From: Mesorhizobium erdmanii USDA 3471
GTDB lineage: Bacteria > Pseudomonadota > Alphaproteobacteria > Rhizobiales > Rhizobiaceae
DNA length: 64,000 bases
Direction of reading: 5' to 3'
NCBI RefSeq assembly: GCF_000472705.1
Contig: NZ_AXAE01000024.1
Span: 62,001-126,000 of the forward strand
This document shows, piece by piece, positions 1 through 8,724 of this stretch. Under the pieces are notes generated by a model. That model did no database searches. It was not told where the DNA came from and was given only the letters and a program-made list of their open reading frames with translations. Each line of letters starts with the position of its first letter. The stretch's first letter is position 1. The position numbers and the translations under genes were made by a program.

Positions 1-119
1 CGGAGCGCGGGTAAACCCCGGGAAGCTTGTCTTCCACCGTCGCAGCGCGGTCGCCTTCGTTCCGGCAGGGACTTGGGGAGCTGGTCGCAAGCCGGCCAAT
101 CTGAAAGACGGACGCACCG
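1..119. other. left-edge sequence upstream of the podJ-like gene
   Basis: GC-rich stretch from the window edge to the podJ-like start codon. No gene end, RNA gene or convincing promoter could be identified. It presumably holds the podJ leader and possibly the end of an upstream transcription unit outside the window. Confidence 0.3.
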
Positions 120-3100
120 ATGAACAGCAAGCGGTCCTATCTCGATACACTCAACGCCGGCAGGCAGCGCAGGCCGCAGACCACGCTCGAGCAACTGAAC
201 CGCTCGCTGGAAACGCTGGAACAGCGGCTGGGACAGAGCCGCGAGGAAGTGACGGCACGTCCGGCTCCGCGCCAATACGGCGCCGACCCTCGCTATCCCG
301 TCACCGATCCGCGCTCGGCCACCGCGGACCCGCGTTATCCTGCCGCCCAGCCAACCGCCCAGCAGCGCTGGTACGAGAGTCCGCAGCCGGTACCGCGGCC
401 GCAGGGCCCGGCGCCGGCCCCCAGCTTCGACCAGAACTACCAGGCGATCGCCCGCGACATCGACCGCGTGCGCGGCCAGGAAGACAGCGTCGCCATGGTC
501 GGCAAGATCGCCGGCGAGCTGCGCGGCATGCGCGAGGAACTGCGCCACCAGATGACGGCAGGCCTGCAGCGCGAATTCGATGCGCTGCGCAAGGATATAG
601 ACCGCGCCTTCCAGGCGAACGCCAAGCCCGGCGTGGCAGGCAAGGGCAGCGCCGAACTCGGCGTGGAATTCGAGCGGCTTTCCGGTGCCATCAAGTCGCT
701 GTCGGAGAAGAGTGACGACAGAAGCGTCAACCTGTTGCGGCTGGAACTCGAGCAGGTCAAGGCCGCGCTCGACACGCTGGCACGCGAGGAGAGCGTCCAG
801 AAAGTCGACCGCCGCTGGGACGAATTCGACCGTCGCTGGACCGCTTTCGAGGACCGCGTCGACGCCGACCAGCGCAAACGTTCCGACGATCCCGCCCTTG
901 CGGCACTGACCGACCGGCTGGAGCAGATCAGCAACGCCGTCAACAATCTGCCCGAATCATTGTCGCTGCGCTCGCTCGAGGAGAAGGTGCGTACGCTCGC
1001 CGGCGCCGTCGAGCACTTTGCGGGCCAGCAGGATAATCGCGGCGGCGACACGCTTGCCATGATCGACGAGCGTCTGGACGAGATTTCCCGCGCCATCGTT
1101 GCCTCGACCGTCGCGGCACAGGCCAATTCGGTCGACCACGAGGCCATTGAACGCATCGAGAAGCGCATCGATTCGCTTGCCCGGCAGATCGAGGAAGTGG
1201 CGCAGGACCACCCCGGCAACGCAGTCATGGATCGCCTGAGCACGTTGTCGAACCGGGTCGACGAACTCGCCGGCCGCGCCAATCTGCCCGAACAGGCGAT
1301 GGAACGGCTGGCCAAGCAGATCACCCTCATCGCCGACAAGATCGACCAGGCGCCGGCCATGCCCGACGCCGACTACATCTTCCATGGGCTCGAGCAGCGC
1401 TTCGACGTGCTGTCCGGGATGATGGAACGCCGCCAGGGCGACGCCATCGAACAGGGCAACATACTGTTCCGCGATCTCGAGCGCCGTCTCGACGAGGTTG
1501 CCGACCGGCTCGACCAGCGCATCGTGCCGCAGGTCGACAGCGCCGGCATCATGGAAGCCATCGACGCCCGCTTCACCGCACTCGCCACGCGCATGGAGAC
1601 GCGTGCTCCCGATCCTGCCGGCGATGCGGCGATCCGTGGACTGGAAAGCCGGCTCGAGGACATCTCCAGCCGGCTCGACGCATCGGCGGCCCAGGTGGCG
1701 GGCATCGATCCGGCGCTGATCCGCAGCCTGGAGGCACAGGTCGCCGGCCTTTCAGCCCATCTGTCCAGGCCGAGCACGCCGCTGCCGGAATTCGAGGACA
1801 TCAGCCCGCGCCTCGACGAAATCGAGAAGGCGCTGGCCGGCACCCGCGATTCCATCCTTGGCGCGGCTCGCGAGGCGGCCGAGAGCGCGGTGCGCTCGCT
1901 GGGCAGTTCGAACGCCAACACGACGGCCGTTTCCGGCCTCGCCCAGGACCTGAAGACGCTGGAAGCGCTGACGCGGCGTTCCGACGAGCGCAATTCGAGA
2001 ACCTTCGAGGCCATCCACGACACGCTGCTCAAGATCGTCGACAGGCTGGGTTCGCTGGAAACCAGCGAACCGTCGGAGGCGGTCAGCGAGCTTCTGGAGA
2101 CGCGCCAGGAAGAGGTCGCCGGCAAGCGCCGCGCGCGCACCGCCAAGATGGCTGTCGAGGCGCCGTCCCTGGATATCGACGAGCCGATGCCGCTGACCGG
2201 CGACATGGCGGATCTCGACGGCCGCGCCGCCGCCATTTTGGGCGGAGAGCCGGGCCTACGTGGCGATTTCGGTACGCGTAGCGACCTGGGCACGCGCAGC
2301 GAGCCACGCGGTGACTTAAGCACTCGCTCGCCGGCTGAAGCCGCCGCCGCCGCCGCCATGGCCGCGCTCGGGTCCGACACCATTGCCGAGAAGGAACAAC
2401 CGGCGGGCCGTAAATCGTTGTTCGGCGGGCTGGCCCGCGCCTTCAAGGGCAAGAAGTCGGCTGAACTTCCGCCACTGGCCGGCTCGGCGCCGAGCGACGA
2501 CATCCCAAGTGTCGATCTCGACGAGCCGCTCGACCCGAAAGTGGCCAACCGGCCGCTGGAGCCCGGCTCCGGCGCACCCGACCTTAATGCCATCATGAAG
2601 CGGGTGCGCGATGAGCGCGGGCAGCCGGCAAAGCTCAGCGAAAGCGACGCCGCGAAATCGGATTTCATCGCAGCCGCGCGGCGCGCGGCGCAGGCCGCCG
2701 CCGCGGAGGCCGACGCCTTGAAGCGCCAGTCGACGGTCAAAGGCCCGGTGAAGGCGCTGAGGATCGGCGACCTGCTCAAGGCGCGGCGCAAGCCGATCCT
2801 GATGGCGGCGGCAGCGATCATGCTGGCGCTTGCCGGACTGCAGCTCGGCAAGGCGTTTCTCTCAGATCCCGCCCAAATGGCAAGCAACGACGCCGCGCCG
2901 ATCGCCGTCGCGCAACCGGTGCAAACGGCATCCGTCGACACAGCGAGCCAGCCGAAGGCGGAAGCCCAGCCGGCCGCGGCGGACAGCGCGCCGGCCCGCG
3001 CCGTCAGGCAGGCCGAACCCTCAGCGCCGGCAAGCAAGGACGAGATGGTAGCGCAGACCGCCCTGGCGATGCCGTCGGACACGGACGCAATGGCGAATAC

Positions 3101-4196
3101 AGCGCCGGTTGCAGAGCCCGCCGCGGCCCCTGCCGCTTCGGCCAACTCTTCTGGCCCGAGCGCGGCATCCAACGCAATGGCTTCGGCCACTGCGGCGCCA
3201 GCCGCGCCCATTGCCACGACCCCGATGGATGCGACGGCTTCCGAGCCGGCCGCGCCGACGGCAGCCAGCGAGGCCATCGCCAAGGAGACCACCGGTGCCG
3301 TAGCGCCGACGGATGCCCCGGCGGCGGCGGCGACGGCCAAGTTCGACATTCCGGCGGATGCCGGCCCCGCCGCTCTGCGTGAAGCCGCCGCGGGCGGCGA
3401 CGCCAAGGCACTGTTCGAGGTCGGCTCGCGCTACGCCGAGTCGCGCGGCGTCAAGGAAGACATGGCGGCAGCGGCCAAGTGGTACGAGAAATCGGCGGAA
3501 CTCGGCTTCGCACCCGCCGAATACCGCATCGGCAATTTCTATGAAAAGGGCATCGGCGTGGCCCGCGACATCAAGAAATCAAAGACCTGGTACCAACTCG
3601 CCGCCGAGCAGGGCAATGCCAGCGCCATGCACAATCTGGCCGTGCTGTTCGCCATGGCCGCGGACGGCGTGACTGACAATGAATCGGCCGCGCATTGGTT
3701 CCAGGCGGCCGCCGACCTCGGCGTCAAGGACAGCCAGTTCAATCTGGGCATCCTCGCCGCCAAGGGCGTCGGCATGAAGCAGAACCTCGAGGAATCCTAC
3801 AAATGGTTCGCGCTCGTGGCCAAGACCGGCGACAAGGACGCGGCCGCCAAGCGCGACGAGATCGCCAACGCCCTGCGGCCCGAGCAGCTCCAGCGGGCGC
3901 GTGCGGCCACCGAATTGTGGAAGGCCAAGCCACTCAATGCCGCGACCAATTCGGCCGACATTCCCGAATCCTGGCAGGAGGGCACGCCACAGACGACCGC
4001 CGGCATCGACATGAAGAAGGCGGTCAAGAACATCCAGCTCATCCTCAACAAGAACGGCTACGATGCCGGCGGCGCCGACGGCGTCATCGGCGACAAGACC
4101 AAGAACGCGATTATCGCTTTCCAGACAGACAACAAGCTGCCGGCGACCGGCGCCGTCGATGAAAAACTGGTCCAGGCGCTGCTGGCGCGCAAATAA
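120..4196 (+). CDS. podJ: PodJ-like polar localisation protein (coiled coil, TM, Sel1 repeats, peptidoglycan-binding domain)
   Basis: Large 1358-residue protein. Residues about 20-700 are charged and heptad-rich (many LEQRL/IDARF/LEDISSRLD segments), so a long cytoplasmic coiled coil. A single hydrophobic segment lies near residues 893-912. A long Ala/Pro/Thr-rich linker follows, then Sel1-type TPR repeats at about 1085-1245 (EVGSRYAESRGVKEDMAAA, YRIGNFYEKGIGV). The C-terminus (about 1298-1357) is a PG_binding_1 fold (IQLILNKNGYDAGGADGVIG). This layout matches PodJ of Caulobacter and rhizobia, which marks the new cell pole and organises polar appendages and division. Presence near a Tad pilus locus fits a polarity role, but that link is inference. 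The ATG start fits the family N-terminus. A hairpin follows the stop. Confidence 0.85.
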   Translation: MNSKRSYLDTLNAGRQRRPQTTLEQLNRSLETLEQRLGQSREEVTARPAPRQYGADPRYPVTDPRSATADPRYPAAQPTAQQRWYESPQPVPRPQGPAPAPSFDQNYQAIARDIDRVRGQEDSVAMVGKIAGELRGMREELRHQMTAGLQREFDALRKDIDRAFQANAKPGVAGKGSAELGVEFERLSGAIKSLSEKSDDRSVNLLRLELEQVKAALDTLAREESVQKVDRRWDEFDRRWTAFEDRVDADQRKRSDDPALAALTDRLEQISNAVNNLPESLSLRSLEEKVRTLAGAVEHFAGQQDNRGGDTLAMIDERLDEISRAIVASTVAAQANSVDHEAIERIEKRIDSLARQIEEVAQDHPGNAVMDRLSTLSNRVDELAGRANLPEQAMERLAKQITLIADKIDQAPAMPDADYIFHGLEQRFDVLSGMMERRQGDAIEQGNILFRDLERRLDEVADRLDQRIVPQVDSAGIMEAIDARFTALATRMETRAPDPAGDAAIRGLESRLEDISSRLDASAAQVAGIDPALIRSLEAQVAGLSAHLSRPSTPLPEFEDISPRLDEIEKALAGTRDSILGAAREAAESAVRSLGSSNANTTAVSGLAQDLKTLEALTRRSDERNSRTFEAIHDTLLKIVDRLGSLETSEPSEAVSELLETRQEEVAGKRRARTAKMAVEAPSLDIDEPMPLTGDMADLDGRAAAILGGEPGLRGDFGTRSDLGTRSEPRGDLSTRSPAEAAAAAAMAALGSDTIAEKEQPAGRKSLFGGLARAFKGKKSAELPPLAGSAPSDDIPSVDLDEPLDPKVANRPLEPGSGAPDLNAIMKRVRDERGQPAKLSESDAAKSDFIAAARRAAQAAAAEADALKRQSTVKGPVKALRIGDLLKARRKPILMAAAAIMLALAGLQLGKAFLSDPAQMASNDAAPIAVAQPVQTASVDTASQPKAEAQPAAADSAPARAVRQAEPSAPASKDEMVAQTALAMPSDTDAMANTAPVAEPAAAPAASANSSGPSAASNAMASATAAPAAPIATTPMDATASEPAAPTAASEAIAKETTGAVAPTDAPAAAATAKFDIPADAGPAALREAAAGGDAKALFEVGSRYAESRGVKEDMAAAAKWYEKSAELGFAPAEYRIGNFYEKGIGVARDIKKSKTWYQLAAEQGNASAMHNLAVLFAMAADGVTDNESAAHWFQAAADLGVKDSQFNLGILAAKGVGMKQNLEESYKWFALVAKTGDKDAAAKRDEIANALRPEQLQRARAATELWKAKPLNAATNSADIPESWQEGTPQTTAGIDMKKAVKNIQLILNKNGYDAGGADGVIGDKTKNAIIAFQTDNKLPATGAVDEKLVQALLARK

Positions 4197-4199
4197 CAG

Positions 4200-4225
4200 G
4201 GGAGCGTCGTTTCCACGACGCTCCC
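4200..4225 (+). terminator. probable terminator hairpin after podJ
   Basis: Perfect 11-bp inverted repeat (GGGAGCGTCGT / ACGACGCTCCC) with a TTCC loop, starting four bases after the podJ stop codon. There is no long T-run after it, so termination efficiency is uncertain. Confidence 0.6.
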
Positions 4226-4387
4226 GCCACACATTTGCCTGTTAACTGATTGAGATATTTTTTGTTTCGGCGCGGCGACGGGGTTTGACCCCGCCGCCGC
4301 GTCGGCGCAAGGAAAAATTGGCTTTTCGGTGCGAGACTGCCAACAACGGCTGTATTCGCCGACGGGCAAACTGATCGAGACTGACGG

Positions 4388-5311
4388 GTGGGCATCTATC
4401 TCCCGATTGCGGAAATTTCCGTCAACGTCTTCGTGCTGCTGGCCATGGGTGCGGCGGTGGGCTTCCTGTCGGGCATGTTCGGCGTCGGTGGCGGGTTCCT
4501 CATCACGCCGCTGCTGATCTTCTACAACATTCCTCCGGCGATCGCGGTCGCCACCGGCGCCAACCAGGTCATCGCTTCGTCGTTCTCCGGCGCGCTGTCG
4601 CACATGAAGCGAGGTACGCTCGACTTCAAGCTCGGCGGGGTGCTGCTGGCCGGCGGCATCGTCGGCTCCACCGGCGGTATCTTTGTCTTCGGCTTCCTGC
4701 GCCAGCTCGGCCAACTCGACCTGTTCATCTCGCTCTCATACGTCGTGCTGCTCGGCACCGTCGGTACGATCATGCTGATCGAGAGCGTCAGCGTGCTGCG
4801 TGCCACGCGAAGCGGCGCCGCACCGGTGCTGAAGAAATCCGGCCAGCACAACTGGATCCATCGTCTGCCGCTTAAGATGCGATTCAGGGCGTCGAAGTTG
4901 TTCGTCAGTGTCATACCGGTGCTTGGCCTTGGTGCCAGCATCGGCTTTCTGTCGTCAGTCACCGGCGTCGGTGGCGGCTTCATCATGGTGCCGGCGCTGA
5001 TCTATCTGCTGAAAGTGCCGACGAACGTCGTTATCGGCACGTCGCTGTTCCAGATCATCTTCACTTCGGCCTTCACGACGCTGGTCCATGCCAGCACCAA
5101 CCAGACCGTCGACGTGATGCTGGCCTTCATCTTGATGGCGGGTGGCGTGGCCGGGGCGCAATATGGCGCCAAGGCCGGCCAGCGGCTGCGCGGAGAGCAG
5201 CTCAGGGCGCTGCTGGCCTTGCTGGTACTGGCTGTGGCGATCCGGCTCGCCATCGATCTTTTCGTCACCCCACCCAATCTCTATTCGCTGTCCGGCGCGG
5301 GCCTCAACTGA
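4388..5311 (+). CDS. TauE/SafE family sulfite/organosulfonate exporter
   Basis: A 307-residue integral membrane protein starting at GTG. It shows the two-fold internal repeat of the TauE/SafE family (PF01925): each half has a Gly-rich GVGGGF motif (GMFGVGGGFLITPLLI near residue 32; VTGVGGGFIMVPALIY near 195) followed by A/G-rich helices, and a basic central loop separates the halves. Characterised family members export sulfite, sulfoacetate or related anions. Its stop overlaps the start of the TIGR02186 gene by one base (TGATG), so the two are translationally coupled. The SoeABC-like sulfite dehydrogenase genes about 3.4 kb downstream make a sulfur-anion substrate plausible, but the substrate is not shown by the sequence. 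Confidence 0.85.
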   Translation: MGIYLPIAEISVNVFVLLAMGAAVGFLSGMFGVGGGFLITPLLIFYNIPPAIAVATGANQVIASSFSGALSHMKRGTLDFKLGGVLLAGGIVGSTGGIFVFGFLRQLGQLDLFISLSYVVLLGTVGTIMLIESVSVLRATRSGAAPVLKKSGQHNWIHRLPLKMRFRASKLFVSVIPVLGLGASIGFLSSVTGVGGGFIMVPALIYLLKVPTNVVIGTSLFQIIFTSAFTTLVHASTNQTVDVMLAFILMAGGVAGAQYGAKAGQRLRGEQLRALLALLVLAVAIRLAIDLFVTPPNLYSLSGAGLN

Positions 5312-6102
5312 TGGCAGGCCCGAAAGCGTTCGCAGCCGCGATTGCCCTGTCACTGCTTGCCGCCGCCGCCCCGGCGAAGGCACAGTCGCCGCTGCCGGAA
5401 GGCATCCAGATCGGGCTCTCCACCGACAACGTCTCGATCACCGCCGGCTTTTCCGGCGCCGACCTGACCATCTTCGGCTCGCTGGAAAACCCCGACCCGC
5501 TGGTCGCCCGCCAGAACCGCTACGATGTCATCGTCGTGCTCGAAGGCCCGCCGCGACCGGTGGTCGTGCGCCGCAAGGACCGGGTGCTTGGCGTCTGGGT
5601 CAACCTGGATTCCGAAGCCTTCGAGAATGTGCCGATGTCCTATTCGGTGGCGACGACGCGGCCGCTGCAGGACATCACCGAACCCAACAGCTACAAACAG
5701 CTGTCGCTCGGTGCCTCAAACCTCTACATGCAACCCGCCGATCCCGGCGACAGCCCGGCGACGATCGAGGAATTCACCGCTGCGTTGCGCGAACGCAAGA
5801 CGGCCACCGGCCTCTACAGCGAGAATGTCGGCGGTGTGCAGTTCCTGTCGCAAAATCTGTTCCGCGCTACCGTCAGGCTGGCGCCGAACGTGCCTGTCGG
5901 CACCCACAAGGCCCGCGCCTTCCTGTTCAAGAGCGGCCTGTTCATCAAGGAGAGCTCGGCTCAGCTCGAAATCCGCAAGTCCGGCTTCGAACAGTCGATC
6001 TTCCGTGTCGCCCACGACTACTCCTTCCTCTATGGCGTCTTCGCCATATCCCTGGCCATGCTGACGGGCTGGCTCGGCAGGCTGATCTTCCGCAAGGATT
6101 GA
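5311..6102 (+). CDS. TIGR02186 family membrane-anchored periplasmic protein
   Basis: A 263-residue protein with an N-terminal signal peptide (cleavage likely near AKA-QSPLP, about residue 25), a mainly beta periplasmic domain (ISAG/LTIFGSLENPDP pattern) and one C-terminal TM helix at about 235-256 ending in a basic tail (GRLIFRKD). The architecture and motifs match the uncharacterised TIGR02186 family, recurrently encoded directly after TauE/SafE exporters in alphaproteobacteria. One-base start/stop overlap with the exporter supports a shared operon. No enzymatic motif is visible. A plausible role is an accessory subunit or periplasmic partner of the exporter (inference). Confidence 0.75.
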   Translation: MAGPKAFAAAIALSLLAAAAPAKAQSPLPEGIQIGLSTDNVSITAGFSGADLTIFGSLENPDPLVARQNRYDVIVVLEGPPRPVVVRRKDRVLGVWVNLDSEAFENVPMSYSVATTRPLQDITEPNSYKQLSLGASNLYMQPADPGDSPATIEEFTAALRERKTATGLYSENVGGVQFLSQNLFRATVRLAPNVPVGTHKARAFLFKSGLFIKESSAQLEIRKSGFEQSIFRVAHDYSFLYGVFAISLAMLTGWLGRLIFRKD

Positions 6103-6109
6103 GGCGTCC

Positions 6110-6127
6110 AAAAGGGGTTTCCCTTTT
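6110..6127 (+). terminator. short intrinsic-terminator-like hairpin after the TIGR02186 gene
   Basis: Perfect 7-bp stem AAAAGGG / CCCTTTT with a GTTT loop, ending in TTTT, starting eight bases after the stop codon. It would separate the exporter operon from the Hsp70 gene. Confidence 0.5.
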
Positions 6128-6295
6128 CCGCGTCATGCTATAGACCGCACCTCCCCGCCCAACGGGCAAGCACGCACATTTCAATCCGGCAGAGTGGTCA
6201 ATTCGGCAGAGCGGTCCGGTCGCCCGAAACCGCAGCGCACGCGTCGCCCGCGAGCGCCGATCCGCTGCCTGCCGCCAATGACACAGGAGGCTGCG

Positions 6296-7552
6296 TTGCG
6301 ACCAGCATTCGCCGGTATCGATTTCGGCACTTCGAACTCCACTGTCGGTGTGGTCCGCAACGGACAAGCTCGCCTCGTCACGCTCGAGGACGGCCAGGTC
6401 ACGCTGCCAAGCGCGGTGTTCTTCAACTTCGAGGACGGCCGCATCGGTTTTGGCCGCCAGGCCATCGCCAACTACACCGACAGCGTGGAAGGCCGGCTGA
6501 TGCGTTCGCTGAAGAGCGTGCTCGGCAGCTCGCTGGCGCATGAAAAGACGCGCATCAAGGCGCGCTCGATCGGCTTCATGGAGATCATCGGCCTGTTCCT
6601 CGGGCATCTCAGGAAAAAGCTGGAGGAGGATGGCGGCGATCTGGTCGAGACCGTGGTGCTCGGCCGGCCGGTGCAATTCGTCGATGACGATGCGCAAGCC
6701 GACGCGAATGCCCAGAGCGACCTGGAACAGGCCGCGCACGCCCAGGGCTTCAAGCACGTCGCCTTCCAGTTCGAGCCGATCGCGGCCGCACTCGACTACG
6801 AGCAGAGGGTGACGCGCGAGGAACTGGCGCTGATCATCGACATGGGCGGCGGCACGTCCGACTTTTCGGTCGTGCGCGTCTCGCCGGAGCGGGCCCGATC
6901 CGCCGACCGCAAGGACGATATCCTGGCCAGCCGGGGCGTGCATATCGGTGGCACGGATTTCGACCGGCTGCTCAGCATCGCCCATGTGATGCCGCAGCTC
7001 GGTTACCTAACCCCGACCAAGGACGGCAAGCGCAACCTGCCGGCCAGCTATTTCGTCGATCTCGCGACGTGGCAGCGCATCAACCTGGTCTATACCGCCA
7101 AGGCGATGACGCATCTGCGCCAGATCCGCTACGAAGCCGCCCGCGCCGACCTGGTCGACCGCTTCATCCACATCGTCGAGCACCGTTACGGGCACGCACT
7201 GGCGGCGTTGGTCGAAAAGGCCAAGATAGAGCTGACCGACCGATCGTCGGCCGAAGTCGCGGTGAAGTTGTCCGACGTGGCGTTCGCCGCCGGGATCACG
7301 CGTGAGGGGCTGGACGCCACCATCGCCCGGGACATCGAGCGGGTTACCGCAACGGTGGCTGAGACCATCCGCGACGCTAACGTCAAGCCGTCTGACATCA
7401 CGGCGGTGTTCCTGACCGGCGGCTCGACCGCGATCCCGCTGGCGAGACGGGAAATCCTGTCGCTGGTGCCGCAGGCTTCCGTCATCGACGGTGACATGTT
7501 CGGCTCGGTCGGACTTGGCCTGGCGCTGGATGCCCAGCGCAAGTTCGGCTGA
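6296..7552 (+). CDS. Hsp70-family (YegD-like) ATPase lacking a full substrate-binding domain
   Basis: The Hsp70/actin ATPase fold is clear: phosphate-1 loop GIDFGTSNSTVG near residue 8, phosphate-2 DMGGGTSDFSV near 182, adenosine motif LTGGSTAIP near 374. The protein is about 418 residues and ends just after the nucleotide-binding domain, so it lacks the beta-sandwich/lid of DnaK, as in YegD-type members. Start choice: an AGGAGG Shine-Dalgarno (6285-6290) sits five bases before TTG 6296, giving an N-terminus of (M)RPAFAGIDFG. An in-frame ATG at 6278 lies upstream of that ribosome site and has none of its own. The gene converges on lysR, with the two stop codons abutting in the palindrome TGATCA. 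Confidence 0.85.
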   Translation: MRPAFAGIDFGTSNSTVGVVRNGQARLVTLEDGQVTLPSAVFFNFEDGRIGFGRQAIANYTDSVEGRLMRSLKSVLGSSLAHEKTRIKARSIGFMEIIGLFLGHLRKKLEEDGGDLVETVVLGRPVQFVDDDAQADANAQSDLEQAAHAQGFKHVAFQFEPIAAALDYEQRVTREELALIIDMGGGTSDFSVVRVSPERARSADRKDDILASRGVHIGGTDFDRLLSIAHVMPQLGYLTPTKDGKRNLPASYFVDLATWQRINLVYTAKAMTHLRQIRYEAARADLVDRFIHIVEHRYGHALAALVEKAKIELTDRSSAEVAVKLSDVAFAAGITREGLDATIARDIERVTATVAETIRDANVKPSDITAVFLTGGSTAIPLARREILSLVPQASVIDGDMFGSVGLGLALDAQRKFG

Positions 7553-8455
7553 TCACGCCGAACCGTTTCCAGTCGTTTCGGCGCCGAGATGCGCCTTGAG
7601 CGCCATCTGGGCCAGGCTGGCCTGGCGGTCGCGATGGGTGATCATGGCGAAGTCGCGCTTCGGCAGCTCGATCGGCACCGCTCTCAAACTGCCTTCGGCG
7701 ACGGCACGGCCGACGACGAGTTCCGAAATGATGGTGGCGCCGGCACCTGCCTCGACCGCCTGGCGAACCGCCTCGTTGCTGGGCAGCACCAGGAATACCT
7801 GCAAATCGGCAAGCGAAATCCCCTCGCGCCGCGCCAGATCCTCCAGCACTTCTCGCGTACCCGAACCGCCCTCGCGGATGATCCAGCGCAGGCCCCTGAT
7901 GTCGGGGCGGCCCGGCGCAATTTCGGCGATCTCGGGATGTGATGCGGCGACCACCAGCATCAACCGGTCGGTGTCGACCTTGGCGCGGCGCAATATGTCG
8001 GATTCGGTACGCCCCTCGACCAGGCCGAGATCGGCGGTACCATCCAGCACGCTAGCCTCTACCTGCCTCGTGTTGCCGATGCTGACGCTCAGCCTTACCG
8101 CGGGATAGGCCTCATGGAAGGAGGCCAGCCGGCGCGGCAGCCAGTAGCTGGCGATGGTCAGGCTGGCGGCGATGGAGAGGCTGCCGGCGACCGTCTGTGA
8201 GACATGTTCCAGCACGTTGCGGGCGGCGGCAGCCCGCTCCAGCACGGCCTTGGCCTCCGGCAGGAACCGATGGCCGGTCTGGGCGAGCTCGATGTTACGG
8301 CCGACGCGGTTGAACAGATGGACGCCGTGCTGCTCCTCGAGCGCGCGGATGGCGGCCGATGCCGCGGATTGGGAGATGCCCAAAAGCTCCGCCGCCTTGG
8401 TCATATGGCCGCGCTCGGCGACGGCGACGAAAATGCGCAACTGATCCAGGGTCAT
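7553..8455 (-). CDS. LysR-family transcriptional regulator, divergent from soeABC-like operon
   Basis: A 300-residue LTTR. The N-terminal winged helix-turn-helix is canonical (MTLDQLRIFVAVAERGHMTKAAELLGISQSAASAAIRALEEQ). The C-terminal periplasmic-binding-like effector domain spans about 90-290 (SIAASLTIASYWLPRRL, WIIREGGSGTREVLE). It resembles the CysB/CbbR-type group. ATG 8455 is preferred over an in-frame TTG at 8473 that adds only six residues. LTTRs usually control the gene they diverge from, here the molybdoenzyme operon, and a perfect inverted repeat in the shared intergenic region is a candidate operator. The inducer is unknown. A sulfur compound is inferred from context only. Confidence 0.9.
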   Translation of the reverse strand: MTLDQLRIFVAVAERGHMTKAAELLGISQSAASAAIRALEEQHGVHLFNRVGRNIELAQTGHRFLPEAKAVLERAAAARNVLEHVSQTVAGSLSIAASLTIASYWLPRRLASFHEAYPAVRLSVSIGNTRQVEASVLDGTADLGLVEGRTESDILRRAKVDTDRLMLVVAASHPEIAEIAPGRPDIRGLRWIIREGGSGTREVLEDLARREGISLADLQVFLVLPSNEAVRQAVEAGAGATIISELVVGRAVAEGSLRAVPIELPKRDFAMITHRDRQASLAQMALKAHLGAETTGNGSA

Positions 8456-8724
8456 ATCGGTATTAAGAACCAATATCGATCGAATTTACAAGAACAACTG
8501 ATTAGACGGATCGATATCATTATTCTACTTTTTGAGGCGAAGTTAGAAAAAATTGGCCATCAGGTCGCGACGAATAAAATGATCGGGCGGTTCAGATCCC
8601 TTTTTACGCATTGGGCCCGTGGCATAAGGCGGCGGCTCGCCGGCGATCGTTATCACCCGGAAGAGCATTACATGCGCGGCCCGGGGCCGAAAACGCGGGC
8701 CAAGTCCAGGGGTACCGCCGGCTC
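8456..8724. promoter_or_regulatory. lysR-soeA divergent promoter region with AT-rich segment
   Basis: The 269-bp gap between the two divergent genes includes about 150 bp (8456-8610) much richer in A/T than the flanking coding DNA. It contains the inverted repeat listed separately. No single -35/-10 pair stands out clearly enough to place a transcription start. Confidence 0.5.
8473..8517. promoter_or_regulatory. inverted repeat, candidate LysR operator
   Basis: Perfect 9-bp inverted repeat ATATCGATC (8473-8481) / GATCGATAT (8509-8517) separated by 27 bp, within the AT-rich lysR-soeA intergenic region. LTTRs bind extended dyads that often contain T-N11-A; here the two dyad arms could be the recognition and activation half-regions. 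That assignment is inference from position and symmetry. Confidence 0.5.

Noticed and set aside
437..3406. Long antisense open frames of 307 and 677 codons opposite podJ
   Set aside because: They are Ser/Arg/Ala-rich shadows of a GC-rich gene with no domain resemblance, and the sense frame is clearly coding.
6188..6240. tRNA-like wording (GGCAGAGTGGTC) before the Hsp70 gene
   Set aside because: No complete cloverleaf or acceptor stem can be drawn.
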